This document shows, in pieces, positions 63,358 through 64,000 of a stretch of 64,000 bases of DNA. The DNA is from Helicobacter sp. MIT 05-5294 (GTDB lineage: Bacteria; Campylobacterota; Campylobacteria; Campylobacterales; Helicobacteraceae). The stretch is taken from contig NZ_JRPA02000001.1 in NCBI RefSeq assembly GCF_000765675.1, forward strand, positions 62,001 to 126,000. Reading direction: 5' to 3'. The notes beneath the pieces were generated by a model. That model saw only the letters and a list, made by a program, of their open reading frames with translations. It searched no databases and was not told the DNA's origin. A program made the position numbers and the translations under genes. Positions within the stretch are counted from its first letter, which is position 1. The number at the start of each line of letters is the position of its first letter.

Positions 63358-64000
63358 TGGTTTCCTTTCTTATTGGTTTCTTGAGTGTCATCTAAATGTG
63401 CGTAATCAAATAAGCTTTGCTCATGCGCATCATTGACAAATTCTTGTTCAAACACTTCTGTTTCCACGCCTAAGATAAGAGCGAAATTGTATTTCTCATC
63501 AAGGAGCTTCCCAAATAACTCTTGAGGGCTATCAAAGCAACGCACTGCGGCATAAGGCGCGTAAAGTTCTTGATAGATTTGTGGGACAAAAAGCATTAAA
63601 CGCGCCCATTTTGCATACATTGTGAAGTAGGCTAAATAGCGTTCATAAAGCTCTGTATCCATACAAGCAAGGAGGACTTTATTTGTCGCGCCGGGTTTGG
63701 AAATAAACCCTCGTTCGTCCAGATACAAGGGTCTAAAGCTAGAGATTCTCTCTAAATTATTCATCTGCACTTCTAAAGAATATTCTTCGCAAAACTTTAC
63801 TACACGCGCAAGAGGTTGGATAAAGAGTTTAGGCAATGGAATCTCATAATCAAAGGTTTTATAAAATATCTTAATGCCAAAGAGTGAATAAGAGTTGATA
63901 GCAAAAGGCAATGCGGAATCTTCAAGTTTTTCTTGGGGGAGGAGTTTGATTTCTTGTTGTTTTTTAGGTAGGGAGCTTAAGTTGATTTGAGAATTACAAT
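63354..64000 (-). CDS. Unknown protein, C-terminal part (runs off right edge)
   Basis: I do not recognise this protein. The frame is open from the stop at 63354 to the window edge, so at least 215 codons are present and the true start lies outside; a TTG at 63911 is unlikely to be the start because the frame continues upstream with protein-like sequence. Visible parts include a tyrosine/phenylalanine-rich middle (YERYLAYFTMYAKWARLM) and an acidic tail. It is coupled to the NifX-like gene by a 4-base overlap. Confidence 0.7.
   Translation of the reverse strand, partial: CNSQINLSSLPKKQQEIKLLPQEKLEDSALPFAINSYSLFGIKIFYKTFDYEIPLPKLFIQPLARVVKFCEEYSLEVQMNNLERISSFRPLYLDERGFISKPGATNKVLLACMDTELYERYLAYFTMYAKWARLMLFVPQIYQELYAPYAAVRCFDSPQELFGKLLDEKYNFALILGVETEVFEQEFVNDAHEQSLFDYAHLDDTQETNKKGNQ

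Noticed and set aside
1-64000. tRNA, rRNA, CRISPR, prophage or insertion sequence
   Set aside because: Intergenic regions were read for cloverleaf ends, regularly spaced repeats, transposase motifs and phage genes; none was found.

Overview
The window is a compact, AT-rich stretch of an epsilonproteobacterial chromosome, best explained as a Helicobacter species. The evidence is gene order. A block runs aroQ, a peptidase, folK, flhF, flhG, a small membrane protein, fliA, fliM, fliY. Other neighbours are cheZ beside a U32 peptidase, bamA-mqnC-M16 protease, and a truncated ComEC next to a UbiA-type prenyltransferase. These match arrangements I know from Helicobacter pylori and Campylobacter jejuni. 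A CadF-like OmpA protein and a lipoprotein cluster resembling C. jejuni Cj0089-Cj0093 suggest an enterohepatic rather than a gastric species; that is inference. No rRNA, tRNA, CRISPR array, insertion sequence or prophage was seen.

Layout. 1-2616 (minus): mraY, murD and the start of an unknown gene leaving the window. 2699-6267 (plus): gpmI, cheZ and a U32 peptidase. 6299-7428 (minus): two unknown proteins, one exported. 7740-12510 (plus): rpsB, tsf, a LolD-like ATPase, fliR and a Bcr/CflA efflux pump. 12580-15380 (minus): lpxK, a DegT-family protein without the usual lysine, nadE. 15511-17821 (plus): CadF-like porin and a CheX-domain protein. 18052-27329 (minus): an eleven-gene block ruvX-hemW-fliY-fliM-fliA-(membrane protein)-flhG-flhF-folK-peptidase-aroQ. 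27474-30672 (plus): unknown protein, rsmD, a LysR regulator and a DUF1919-like surface-glycan protein ending in a G12 tract. 31045-40910 (minus): ribD-rimP-rbfA-infB-ylxR-thrB-two unknowns-mqnP-DUF502-comEC. 41109-44016: Usp protein, AEC transporter, msrA and several dispersed repeats. 44084-49190 (minus): five exported proteins or lipoproteins behind a promoter whose spacer is a G14 tract. 49246-50052: a repeat-rich island without genes. 50053-54053 (minus): two small related basic proteins, lpxD, ilvH, ilvB. 54346-64000: fldA, tyrA, bamA, mqnC, an M16-like protein without its zinc motif, recG, a decayed membrane-fusion gene, a NifX-like protein and an unknown gene leaving the right edge.

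How the genes work together. Motility and chemotaxis dominate: FliM and FliY (switch), FliR (export gate), FlhF and FlhG (flagellar placement and number), FliA (sigma-28), CheZ and a CheX-domain protein. Envelope building is covered by MurD, MraY, LpxD, LpxK, BamA, CadF-like OmpA and the LpoB/YcfL/FlgT-like lipoprotein cluster. MqnC and MqnP belong to the futalosine route to menaquinone.

The most notable signals are two long homopolymeric G tracts, one inside a gene and one between the -35 and -10 boxes of a promoter; a family of dispersed palindromic repeats with conserved arms and variable hairpin cores; a very strong excess of the pentamers GAATC and GATTC throughout; a pair of lysine-rich small proteins; and several family members that have lost their signature catalytic residues.
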